Shown here one piece after another: positions 1-6,624 of a DNA stretch of 39,714 bases; position 1 is the stretch's first letter; each line of letters starts with the position of its first letter. The stretch covers positions 1 through 39,714 of the forward strand of contig CAYGFI010000024.1 of the NCBI GenBank assembly GCA_964349045.1, in the 5' to 3' direction. Below the pieces are notes generated by a model that did no database searches, was not told the origin of the DNA, and was given only the letters and a program-made list of their open reading frames with translations. A program made the position numbers and the translations under genes. The DNA is from JACJXF01 sp964349045. GTDB taxonomy: Bacteria; Bacteroidota; Bacteroidia; Bacteroidales; GCA-2748055.

Positions 1-20
1 TCAGAGCACATAAATTAAGA

Positions 21-484
21 ATGACCAGCCCCTCCTACTCTGTCTGCTTTCCCTTTCAACGTCTCTGTCTGCGCAGGTGAACGAGAGCATTATCTATCCC
101 GGAAAATTCTTTCTCAACCCATCCACCGACTCCCTCTTCTGCATTCCCAAACATAAACTACAAATCATTATGGACCGGGAAGAGATCAGCAACGAGCTTA
201 TCCAAAGCCTTTCCTCCCGGAATGCTTTAAGCGATTCACTTCTTATCCTGAAAACCCTGGAAGCAGAAGGCTGGTACAACAAGTTACTTGAGGCCGATAC
301 ATTTATATTAGGTATATCATATTTCGGTAAGGCATAAATTACTTCGCTATTAGATAAAAAGAGCCGGGAAGTCACGTGATTAGGTTGGAGAAATGATGGG
401 TCATTCTACCCCCAGGTCACAGAACACTATCTGGCGAGTCTGAATATGGATAAGGTTTGGGAAATTAATGCGGGGTTGTTTTAA
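21..484 (+). pseudogene. decayed gene for a small secreted protein
   Basis: The same forward frame stays protein-like from about base 29 to the stop at 482-484, but it is broken. It opens with a hydrophobic stretch rich in Leu and Ser that ends in SLSAQ, which looks like a signal peptide. That stretch is not in frame with the nearest ATG at 21-23. The frame is then interrupted by TAA at 335-337 and TGA at 377-379. Sequence beyond the stops still looks coding (LGWRNDGSFYPQ, then HYLASLNMDKVWEINAGLF). A conventional caller would see only a GTG-started 86-residue ORF at 77-337. I do not recognise the family. One frameshift plus two different stop codons suggests real decay rather than one sequencing error, although the position near a scaffold edge leaves room for poor assembly. 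Confidence 0.55.
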
Positions 485-753
485 GAAAACCTCTGGTCTT
501 ATATTTTAGAGTTTAAATTTAAAATGTGATTTAATAAAATTGAAACTTCATTCGTCCTTCTAATCGAAATCTAACCGGCTAAATGCGGTTAAGACCTCAG
601 GCAATTACACCAGCTTAGGCAGGAAATTATAGCCTCACTGCAAGCAATTCCTCTCCAAGCTTGTTGATTGATCTCTGGATTTTGCAGTCATGCAGTTTGA
701 AATATTTATCTTTGAATTTATGAGCTATAGTAATAATCATTAAAACTTGTTTT

Positions 754-1389
754 ATGAAAGTAATCGCCATAAACGGAAGCCCAAATAAAGACGGAAATAC
801 TTTTCATGCCTTAACCATGGTTGGTAATGAGCTTATTGCCGATGGCATTGAGTTTGAGATACTCCATGTGGGCCACAAAATGATACATGGTTGCACAGCC
901 TGCCGGAAATGTGCTGTAAATAAAGATGAGAAGTGCAGTATTACAACAGATGACCTGAACCTATGGATTAAGAAAATAAAAGAAGTTGACGGAATCATCC
1001 TCGGCTCACCGGTTTATTATTCGGGCTTAGCAGGAACTATGAAATGCTTTCTGGATCGTTTCTTTTTTGTTTCCGGATCAAACGGAAATTTATTGCGGCA
1101 TAAAGTTGCGGCAGTTGTGGTAGCAGTAAGAAGAACCGGGGGATCAGCTACCCTGGATTGTCTGAATCATTATCTCAGCTATTCTGAAATGATTATTGCT
1201 ACTTCCAATTACTGGAATGTTATCCATGGTGGAGCTTCCGGGGAGGTTGAGAGAGATGAAGAAGGAAAACAAATTATGCGCGTACTTGGTAAAAATATTG
1301 CGTGGTTGTTAAAGATGAAAGAAGCCTCTGCAGATGAGATTGATCCGCCAAAAAAAGAAAAGAAAGTGTACACTAATTTCATCAGGTAA
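754..1389 (+). CDS. flavodoxin-like NAD(P)H-dependent oxidoreductase
   Basis: This 211-residue protein starts MKVIAINGSPNKDGNT, the FMN phosphate-binding loop of the NADPH-dependent FMN reductase and iron-sulfur flavoprotein superfamily. A cysteine cluster follows at about residues 47-61 (GCTACRKC, then a further Cys), as in many anaerobe members. The segment GSPVYYSGLAGTMKCFLDRF is the usual isoalloxazine-contacting region. It should be a soluble cytoplasmic flavoprotein that reduces quinones, FMN or other small acceptors, but the substrate cannot be read from sequence. The four cysteines could hold an Fe-S cluster, though the spacing is not the classic Isf motif. It stands alone. Its TAA stop directly abuts the stop of the convergent antitoxin gene. 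Confidence 0.85.
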   Translation: MKVIAINGSPNKDGNTFHALTMVGNELIADGIEFEILHVGHKMIHGCTACRKCAVNKDEKCSITTDDLNLWIKKIKEVDGIILGSPVYYSGLAGTMKCFLDRFFFVSGSNGNLLRHKVAAVVVAVRRTGGSATLDCLNHYLSYSEMIIATSNYWNVIHGGASGEVERDEEGKQIMRVLGKNIAWLLKMKEASADEIDPPKKEKKVYTNFIR

Positions 1390-1740
1390 TTAACCCTGTA
1401 AAATTATATCACTGTCAATATTTAACTTCTTGTGAAGCGCTCTTGCAATTTCGATTGTAATATCCCTCTTACCATTCAGGTACTCGCTGATCCGCGATGT
1501 ACTTGTTTCAAGAATTACAGCTAAATCCTTCTGTTTGAGTTTCCTTTCAAACATCCGAAGTTCGATAACATCCTTCAATGTTGGAGTCCCAATTGAGTAG
1601 TTTTCGGTTTCGTAGTTTTCAACAATGTCAGATTGGGCAATAAGCTCTTTTAAATTCGGATCATCTTGCGGTGTATTATCATTTACAACTTTTAAAAGTT
1701 CTTCAATCCTATTTGATGCTTGTTTATATTCAGTTTCACT

Positions 1741-1743
<3 letters not shown>
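1390..1743 (-). CDS. higA: HigA-type antitoxin (XRE family), 5' end lost in gap
   Basis: The C-terminal half is an XRE helix-turn-helix (FERKLKQKDLAVILE, then SRISEYLNGKRDIT), the DNA-binding part of HigA antitoxins. A caller would start at the TTG at 1576-1578. The frame, however, stays open upstream to 1743 and encodes a typical HigA N-terminal half, including TEYKQASNRIEELLK, the acidic stretch DDPNLKELIAQSDIVE and NYSIGTP. It then runs into a poly-A tract on this strand and the N gap, so the true start codon is missing from the assembly. HigA neutralises the HigB mRNA interferase and represses the operon. The toxin gene lies immediately upstream, the inverted order (toxin first) characteristic of higBA. 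About 117 residues are visible and only a handful should be missing. Confidence 0.85.
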
Positions 1744-1811
<68 letters not shown>

Positions 1812-1812
1812 A

Positions 1813-2109
1813 TTAAATTTTATTTATGTTATTTATTTTATCATAATCTTTATGGTTCCCTACCCAACGTATAAAAACTCTTTTCACATTAAAAAGTATC
1901 AGGGCTACAATACGATAATGATTTCCCTTCACATTAAAAACAAACCTTGAATTACCCACTGAATCAACGGAATTAAAAGTCTTTTTAATATCAGAAAAGT
2001 TTTCCCAATCGACCTTAGTTGCCCTTTTATACCAGTCCTGCAACGCAACTTTTGAATTAGGGTCTTCTTCAAAAAATTCTCTTAATTTCCGGAATGAAAT
2101 TATGTGCAT
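1813..2109 (-). CDS. higB: HigB-type mRNA interferase toxin
   Basis: This 98-residue protein matches the HigB_toxin family (RelE-like fold) along its length. It has MHIISFRKLREFFEEDP at the N-terminus, DWYKRATKVDWENFSDIKK, then VGNSRFVFNVKGNHYRIV and the C-terminal FIRWVGNHKDYDKI. The VFN-KGN-YR segment and the closing WVG-H--YDKI are hallmarks of the family. HigB cleaves mRNA, usually in the context of the ribosome, and is held inactive by HigA. The frame is intact and its TAA stop sits just before the gap, so the toxin is complete even though its antitoxin is truncated in the assembly. A candidate TAAATTTG box lies 20 bases upstream. Confidence 0.9.
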   Translation of the reverse strand: MHIISFRKLREFFEEDPNSKVALQDWYKRATKVDWENFSDIKKTFNSVDSVGNSRFVFNVKGNHYRIVALILFNVKRVFIRWVGNHKDYDKINNINKI

Positions 2110-2129
2110 AAAGGGAAAATATAATTATG

Positions 2130-2137
2130 CAAATTTA
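2130..2137 (-). promoter_or_regulatory. candidate -7 box of the higBA promoter
   Basis: On the minus strand this reads TAAATTTG, a perfect match to the Bacteroidota -7 consensus TAnnTTTG. It lies 20 bases upstream of the higB ATG. No clear -33 TTG is seen at the expected distance. Assignment is by consensus and position only. Confidence 0.4.
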
Positions 2138-2316
2138 ATAATAAATTTCTCTGTATAAAATATAATTCTATAAAATGTAATTAAATTTTAAAAATTCTTA
2201 TTATAACTTCAGGTAATCCCTGTCATTCTATTATTCACACCGTAACTTTTACATACATGACAAAACAATGCTTCACCCATGGCGAGTTTACCTCCGCATT
2301 AAAGCAAAGCGCGTTG

Positions 2317-2348
2317 TCCGCCTTAGGTAGACTTGTGGATAAAGGCCG
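2317..2348 (+). repeat. dispersed 32-base repeat, copy 1
   Basis: This segment aligns with 3268-3299 at roughly 27 of 32 positions. The shared core is GACTTGTGG-TAAAGGCCG preceded by a CCTtAGG/CCTaAGG element. It is a direct repeat about 950 bases from its partner. The surrounding 2138-2413 stretch holds no convincing gene. Confidence 0.6.
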
Positions 2349-2413
2349 CTAATGATTTTGGCTTGATTACATAATCCAGAATTGGTCAGGGTTCCCGGTT
2401 TTGGTTTACTATC

Positions 2414-2440
2414 AAAAAAAAAGGGAGCAAAAATGCTCCC
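2414..2440 (-). terminator. Rho-independent terminator after the KA-rich microprotein
   Basis: On the minus strand a perfect 6-bp stem, GGGAGC/GCTCCC, with a six-base ATTTTT loop is followed directly by nine Ts. It sits about 25 bases after the stop of the 27-codon ORF, the correct geometry for termination of that transcript. Confidence 0.85.
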
Positions 2441-2462
2441 CTTAAAACTTTTTTATTATTAC

Positions 2463-2546
2463 TTACTTTTTTTTCGGCGCTGAAGCGCTGCTTGCTTTTC
2501 CAGCTTTTGCCGGAGCTTTTTTAGGTTTTGATGCAGATTTTGCCAT
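2463..2546 (-). CDS. 27-residue Lys/Ala/Ser-rich basic microprotein
   Basis: The ORF begins ATG and encodes MAKSASKPKKAPAKAG followed by KASSASAPKKK and TAA. It has 9 Lys, no acidic and no aromatic residues. The composition resembles histone H1-like or Hc1-type tails that bind DNA or RNA without folding. It is too short for most gene callers. Support comes from low-complexity but clearly non-random codon content, a purine-rich leader, and a strong terminator about 25 bases downstream that makes it a self-contained transcription unit. It could act as a nucleoid-associated peptide, but that is inference. The alternative is a small RNA gene whose terminator is real and whose ORF is incidental. 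Confidence 0.6.
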   Translation of the reverse strand: MAKSASKPKKAPAKAGKASSASAPKKK

Positions 2547-2872
2547 CTTATTACTTTTTTTTATTTTCCCTACTCTATTGGCTTTTCGGTTACGCCTTGA
2601 TCTAAATAATGCACCAATCTAAATAATTTATATTAATTCATTCTAAATAAACATAACAAGTTTTGAACATTAAATAAACATTTTAAAATTTACCGGGATT
2701 TACCCTAATTAAGTGGAAAAATCATTGGACTTACTAAGATAGGCTGGAGGATAATGAATAAAGAATTTATTGAGTGTCGGGAAATAATAATAATAATATG
2801 AAAGAGATTACTCGCTAACGCTACCAAGGACAACTGCCTTTTTGGGGGGAAGGCTTCAACGTATTCCCATTG

Positions 2873-3044
2873 GAGATTCCTCATTTCGCTGTGCTTCATT
2901 CGGAATGACATCTTCCATTTTTTAGGGTGGAGCCAGGCGCGGGCTGTGCCCGTGCCTGACTCCATTAACCACCAACACGCTGTCATTCCGAAAGGAACCG
3001 CTTGTGGCTGAGCTTGTCGAAGCCCAGCGGTGAAATGAGGAATC
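2873..3044. repeat. compound inverted repeat (nested hairpins)
   Basis: The left arm (2873-2910, beginning GAGATTCCTCATTTCGCTG and ending TTCGGAATGACA) is the imperfect reverse complement of the right arm (2981-3044, beginning TGTCATTCCGAA and ending GTGAAATGAGGAATC). Between the arms is a second inverted repeat, GCCAGGCGCGGGC facing GCCCGTGCCTGAC, with TGT as its loop. The TTCGGAATGACA / GAGGAATC arm type is, from memory, a familiar interspersed element in Bacteroidota genomes. No coding capacity is credible in the overlapping ORF. The 2547-3240 interval otherwise shows nothing recognisable. Confidence 0.7.
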
Positions 3045-3267
3045 ACAAACCTAAAGAATAAGTTATTTAATAAAAAACAGGTTTGTTCATTTCCCAAATT
3101 ATTCATAGTTGCTGATACTCATAAAGAATTTTTTACCAGTAACAGGAGGATTTCTGATTTATTGCCCTAAATTTGATTAAGAATCACAGTTGCCCAAAAA
3201 AAATTTAAAAGAAAAATTTCAAAATTAAGAAAGTGTAAAGCGAGAAGTCTGACTAAGGCAGACGTGA

Positions 3268-3299
3268 TCCACCTAAGGCGGACTTGTGGGTAAAGGCCG
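3268..3299 (+). repeat. dispersed 32-base repeat, copy 2
   Basis: This is the direct-repeat partner of 2317-2348, with the core GGACTTGTGGGTAAAGGCCG. It sits at the head of the hairpin cluster that leads to the small helical protein gene. Confidence 0.6.
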
Positions 3300-3352
3300 G
3301 GAATTACCAGGGTTTTAGATTTTTTAATTCCTTGCTTTCAAATGAATTACTC

Positions 3353-3476
3353 CGGGGCAGAGCCCCGAGGTATCAAATGGAATTCTTAATTCTCGACCCA
3401 GAGGGTCGGGGAACCGAGTTTACGAGCTCGGCGAAGCCAATTAAACCACTTTCTTCTCGCCTTGCTTCGCCGAAGC
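3353..3476. repeat. cluster of four short hairpins
   Basis: Four perfect stems follow one another: CGGGGC-AGA-GCCCCG (3353-3367), CGACCC-AGA-GGGTCG (3394-3408), CCGAG/CTCGG (3414-3431) and GCTTCG-C-CGAAGC (3464-3476). The first two share the AGA loop. The cluster ends about 30 bases before the ATG at 3508. The long ORF that crosses it is a by-product of the repeat sequence. A role as a mobile repeat or as structured leader RNA of the downstream gene is possible. Confidence 0.65.
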
Positions 3477-3507
3477 GGAAAGCGAAGGAGGATTAAACTT
3501 TATTAAA

Positions 3508-3924
3508 ATGGAAAGAAGAGACTACCTCCTCCGTGAAATTGAAAAAATCGGAATGATGCTCGCAATGATTATCAATCGAATAGTTGGAAATAAAGACAGC
3601 TATGCCATCTCCCTCGAAAAACAATTTGAAGCAGAAAGGGAGGTTCTGCTGAATGAAATAGGATTTGATATGCAGCTCTTTTTATCCCTTGAAAAAGCAG
3701 AAATTGAACCGTATATATCCCGTTTTGAAGGCATAAAAAGCGCCAATATTGAATTACTGGCCGATCTTATGAAAGAAATCGGGATGCTGGCAGAACCTGT
3801 CATGAAATTGGAGTGCCTCGAAAAGGCTTTGAATCTGTATGAGCTGAGTACAGTATTAGACAAATCATTTTCAATGGACAGAGAAAGTAAAATTAAGGAA
3901 ATAAAAAAAGAGCTATCCTTATGA
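3508..3924 (+). CDS. small all-helical protein of unknown function
   Basis: This 138-residue protein is predicted soluble and almost wholly alpha-helical, starting MERRDYLLREIEKIGMMLAMI and ending in a Lys/Glu-rich helix. No signal peptide or catalytic motif is visible. The opening motif with R-Y-(x)n-REIEK-G-ML resembles small helical families of the DUF6483 type, possibly TPR-like, but I cannot confirm membership. An AAGGAGG sequence lies about 17 bases before the ATG and supports the start. It follows a hairpin-rich repeat cluster and converges with the rhodanese gene; its stop codon lies inside the loop of the shared terminator hairpin. Confidence 0.75.
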   Translation: MERRDYLLREIEKIGMMLAMIINRIVGNKDSYAISLEKQFEAEREVLLNEIGFDMQLFLSLEKAEIEPYISRFEGIKSANIELLADLMKEIGMLAEPVMKLECLEKALNLYELSTVLDKSFSMDRESKIKEIKKELSL

Positions 3925-3935
3925 GACAGCTCTTT
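3903..3935 (-). terminator. terminator hairpin between convergent genes
   Basis: The 8-bp stem AAAGAGCT/AGCTCTTT encloses a 13-base loop. Read on the minus strand it is followed by a run of Ts, which fits termination of the rhodanese operon. On the plus strand the hairpin overlaps the end of the upstream gene and has only a short T run. Confidence 0.7.
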
Positions 3936-3956
3936 GATATTAATAATTCTGACAAA

Positions 3957-4946
3957 TTATTCGTAGTCGTAACCCATGATATCGGATTCCTTGAAAGTTG
4001 ACATGCTTTTACCTACCATAATGTCATAAATCATACCATTTGCACCAAACATTACTGTTTTTGCGTCATATCCCAACAGACGAAGATATGCAACGAGTGC
4101 AGCACTGCCTTGACCAGTGTAGCAATAAACTGCAATGGGTTTATCGGTAGGAAGAGTTTTCAAGTCAACAGATAGCTTAAGGGTCTGCTTTGGTTCATAT
4201 TGAATAGCACCTGGCACATGACCCGGATCTGCGTACTGTGCGGCAGGCCAATAGTTTACTATATAATAGTTTGAGAGACCTGCAAATAAGGTAGTACTTG
4301 AAACCTTAGTTGCATCGCTGAATCCAATAGTGAAAGCTTCATTAATCCTGGTTTCCAGAATTTCCTCGCCGGTTGTTTTGCCAGTTTCCAAAACAGGAAG
4401 TTCACCTTTTTCTCCTTTTGCAGTTGAAGTGGTTACAAACTGTGTTGCATACAAATTCGATTTAGCATTATTCCATAATGCCGCAAAATCTGCATGCCAT
4501 GAAGCCATCCCAAATTTAAGCGCATACACTTTACTATATCCCATCAATCTTAAAAGGGTGGTTGCATAACAGGCAGTCTGACCTGTATAACAAGCGATTG
4601 CTACTTTGGTATAAGGAGTCAAATCAACACCTTCAATATGATTCAAGAGGTTAGCGAATGTAACGTTAACTGCATTCTCAATATGACCTACAGCGAAATC
4701 TGCGGCTGACCTGATATCGATAATATAAATCTGATCTGTAACATTTAAAGTGTGAACATCGGTCGCCGTAATTATTGCAGCAAGATCAGTATTAACATAG
4801 TCCTTCCCTAATGGAGAATCGGCTGACTCAAGATATTCCACCAGCACCTCAGCTTCATTTACAACTACTTCCTCTTCTTTATCACAGGAAGCAACAAAAA
4901 ACGTAATGAAGAGAATTCCAAATAAAAAAGATTTGAATTTTAGCAT
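3957..4946 (-). CDS. double-rhodanese lipoprotein
   Basis: This 329-residue protein carries a lipoprotein signal ending FVASC with the lipidated Cys at position 21. Two rhodanese domains follow. The first has the acid motif YIIDIRSAADF (about 74-84), a GHI-NAVN turn and the active-site loop CYTGQT with Cys119. The second has GHVPGAI and the loop CYTGQG with Cys275. Both catalytic cysteines are present, so both domains may carry persulfide, unlike classical tandem rhodaneses where only one is active. The residues after the lipid Cys, DKEEE, resemble the Lys-acidic surface-export signal described for Bacteroidota lipoproteins, so it may face outward. It lies 53 bases after the decahaem cytochrome gene on the same strand, probably in one operon. 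A role in moving sulfane sulfur outside the cytoplasm is inferred. Confidence 0.88.
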   Translation of the reverse strand: MLKFKSFLFGILFITFFVASCDKEEEVVVNEAEVLVEYLESADSPLGKDYVNTDLAAIITATDVHTLNVTDQIYIIDIRSAADFAVGHIENAVNVTFANLLNHIEGVDLTPYTKVAIACYTGQTACYATTLLRLMGYSKVYALKFGMASWHADFAALWNNAKSNLYATQFVTTSTAKGEKGELPVLETGKTTGEEILETRINEAFTIGFSDATKVSSTTLFAGLSNYYIVNYWPAAQYADPGHVPGAIQYEPKQTLKLSVDLKTLPTDKPIAVYCYTGQGSAALVAYLRLLGYDAKTVMFGANGMIYDIMVGKSMSTFKESDIMGYDYE

Positions 4947-4999
4947 AAGTTTAGTTTTTAATTATGTTTAACATTTTGAATTTAAAAGATATACAATTT

Positions 5000-6358
5000 T
5001 TAATTTGTCCATGAAGATGGTAAGGCACCATCGACTGTTATGGATGTAGTTGCTGCTTTTTCCCAATCAAGGAGATCTTTCTCAAAGAGATACAAACTCT
5101 CATTCAACAACACATCCCCTTCTTTGCGGAGGTGGCAGCTTGAAGAGCAGGATGCTCCGTCGGCTACCTCAGTTCTGCTGGTCCATTTCATAATATTATG
5201 CGGGGAGGTATAATTATAGGTAGGAAATGCATCAAAATTTGCATAATCAGCAACATCATATTTTTCCCAGTTATCCGGAGCGGCCAGTGTACGACGGACT
5301 AATGTAAATTCATATTTTTTCTTAATATCCGGGATAGGGTTCTTCGCAATTTTGAAGCCAATATAAGAAGGCACCCGGGCTCCTTCACCATGAATATGAC
5401 AACTCCCGCAATTATTATAGTTCTGGGAATGGCATACCTGGCAGTTAAAATCTTCATAATGTGCAGAGTGGTAGGTATTGCTTTTATCAATGGATGTGTG
5501 ACATGTAGTGCATTTAGGTAATTTACTGTAAGCATATCTCTGATCAACAGGATTTCCATCTCCGTGCAATTCAATTGAACTGTGACAGTCAATGCACTTA
5601 TAGCCTGCTTTTGTAAGGTGAGCATCGGGTTTGGTACCTGAGGCAACTCCCAGATAAGCATGACCACCCCTGGAAACATGACAGGTAACACAAACATTGA
5701 TCATGTCGGGTGTTTTGGTAAATTCATGTCCTTTAGCCAATCCTCCACCACCAATGGGAGGTCGCACAATATGGCAATTGCCGCAGCTGCCGTGGCAGGT
5801 TGCACAATTAGCATTATAACCTTCAATCTGATGAGCCGGTAACTGATCAAAATCCGCAGGTCCCGATAAACCACTGCGGATTGTTACTTTTCTTTTCTGA
5901 CCTGTTCCCTGGTGCAGGCTGGTCTTGAAATTTGCAGCAATAGCCTCATGGCAGGTACCGCACTTCTCCTCATAAAAAACTGAAGGGTGTGAAATAAAAT
6001 CCCCTGAATGGGCAAGTTCTTTATCACCTAAATTATCGGTTCCATTGTGGCAACCGACACATCCAATCTGGTAATGTGAAGTTGATTTATAAGATTCATA
6101 ACCGTCACCTCCCATATAAACCCGGTCGTAAGGCTCATAATGAGGAGCTTCTCCACCGCATCCGCCAACAGGGGCAGCTGTATCGGGAGTATAAACCTCC
6201 TGAAGGAAGGCGTAATCGGTATGACAACCTTCGCAGGATGCAACCGGGTTATACGCATGGTTTGGATCGAACTGAAAATCAGTGCAGTTTACCAGCAGAA
6301 AAACGAGAGCGATAAATCCAAACACCCATCCAATTTGATTTTTACTCCATGCAGTCAT
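5000..6358 (-). CDS. decahaem c-type cytochrome, membrane-anchored
   Basis: The 452-residue protein has ten CXXCH haem sites, with first Cys at 42, 100, 133, 185, 192, 223, 255, 283, 306 and 317. An additional CX3CH (CSSSCH, 404-409) may bind an eleventh haem or none. The N-terminus is one hydrophobic segment (about 9-23) ending LVNC at Cys25. This could be a lipobox, though Asn at -1 is unusual, so an uncleaved anchor is the alternative. The two tightly spaced haems at 185/192 and the many distal His residues suggest bis-His multihaem packing, as in periplasmic or surface electron-transfer cytochromes. I see no octahaem reductase CXXCK signature. It is the first gene of an apparent operon with the double rhodanese, and diverges from a CRP/FNR-type regulator. 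Confidence 0.88.
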   Translation of the reverse strand: MTAWSKNQIGWVFGFIALVFLLVNCTDFQFDPNHAYNPVASCEGCHTDYAFLQEVYTPDTAAPVGGCGGEAPHYEPYDRVYMGGDGYESYKSTSHYQIGCVGCHNGTDNLGDKELAHSGDFISHPSVFYEEKCGTCHEAIAANFKTSLHQGTGQKRKVTIRSGLSGPADFDQLPAHQIEGYNANCATCHGSCGNCHIVRPPIGGGGLAKGHEFTKTPDMINVCVTCHVSRGGHAYLGVASGTKPDAHLTKAGYKCIDCHSSIELHGDGNPVDQRYAYSKLPKCTTCHTSIDKSNTYHSAHYEDFNCQVCHSQNYNNCGSCHIHGEGARVPSYIGFKIAKNPIPDIKKKYEFTLVRRTLAAPDNWEKYDVADYANFDAFPTYNYTSPHNIMKWTSRTEVADGASCSSSCHLRKEGDVLLNESLYLFEKDLLDWEKAATTSITVDGALPSSWTN

Positions 6359-6480
6359 ATATGATATTTATAAGCAATGTGTTAAACTTCTTCAGATCAT
6401 ATATTTAATGTGTCTGCAAGTCCCTTGTTTATCCAACTTGCTTGCACCAAAACAGGTATTCTGAATAATGGTAAAGGTTG

Positions 6481-6488
6481 CAAAACTA
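6481..6488 (-). promoter_or_regulatory. candidate -7 box for the cytochrome-rhodanese operon
   Basis: On the minus strand this reads TAGTTTTG, matching TAnnTTTG. It lies about 120 bases upstream of the cytochrome ATG. No good -33 box was found, so this is a weak assignment. Confidence 0.3.
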
Positions 6489-6556
6489 TGGGAGTTATTT
6501 AAGAATATCTACCTGTTATAAGTACTTGTTATGAATGCTTTTGAATGGAAAATCTA

Positions 6557-6570
6557 TTGATCTGAATCAG
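6557..6570. promoter_or_regulatory. FNR/CRP-like palindromic operator
   Basis: The sequence TTGATCTGAATCAG matches the FNR consensus TTGAT-N4-ATCAA at nine of ten half-site bases. It lies in the divergent interval between the cytochrome operon and a CRP/FNR-family gene. Its centre is about 42 bases before the start point implied by the TATCTTTG box, the position expected for class II activation. Confidence 0.55.
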
Positions 6571-6594
6571 GTTTTCTTTTGATATGGAATTGCT

Positions 6595-6602
6595 TATCTT
6601 TG
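6595..6602 (+). promoter_or_regulatory. candidate -7 box of the regulator gene
   Basis: TATCTTTG matches the Bacteroidota -7 consensus and lies 22 bases before the ATG at 6625. The -33 region is poor, which is compatible with a promoter that relies on an activator bound at the palindrome just upstream. Confidence 0.45.
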
Positions 6603-6624
6603 GGAAGTGAATTAATAGTGAGAA

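Noticed and set aside
2705..3106. 133-residue minus-strand ORF
   Set aside because: It lies across the compound inverted repeat and has no protein-like pattern.
3284..3496. 70-residue plus-strand ORF over the hairpin cluster
   Set aside because: Its codons are dictated by the repeat stems; no start signal or family resemblance.
5299..5697. 132-residue ORF in another frame inside the cytochrome gene
   Set aside because: It is a shadow of the haem-motif coding strand with no independent support.
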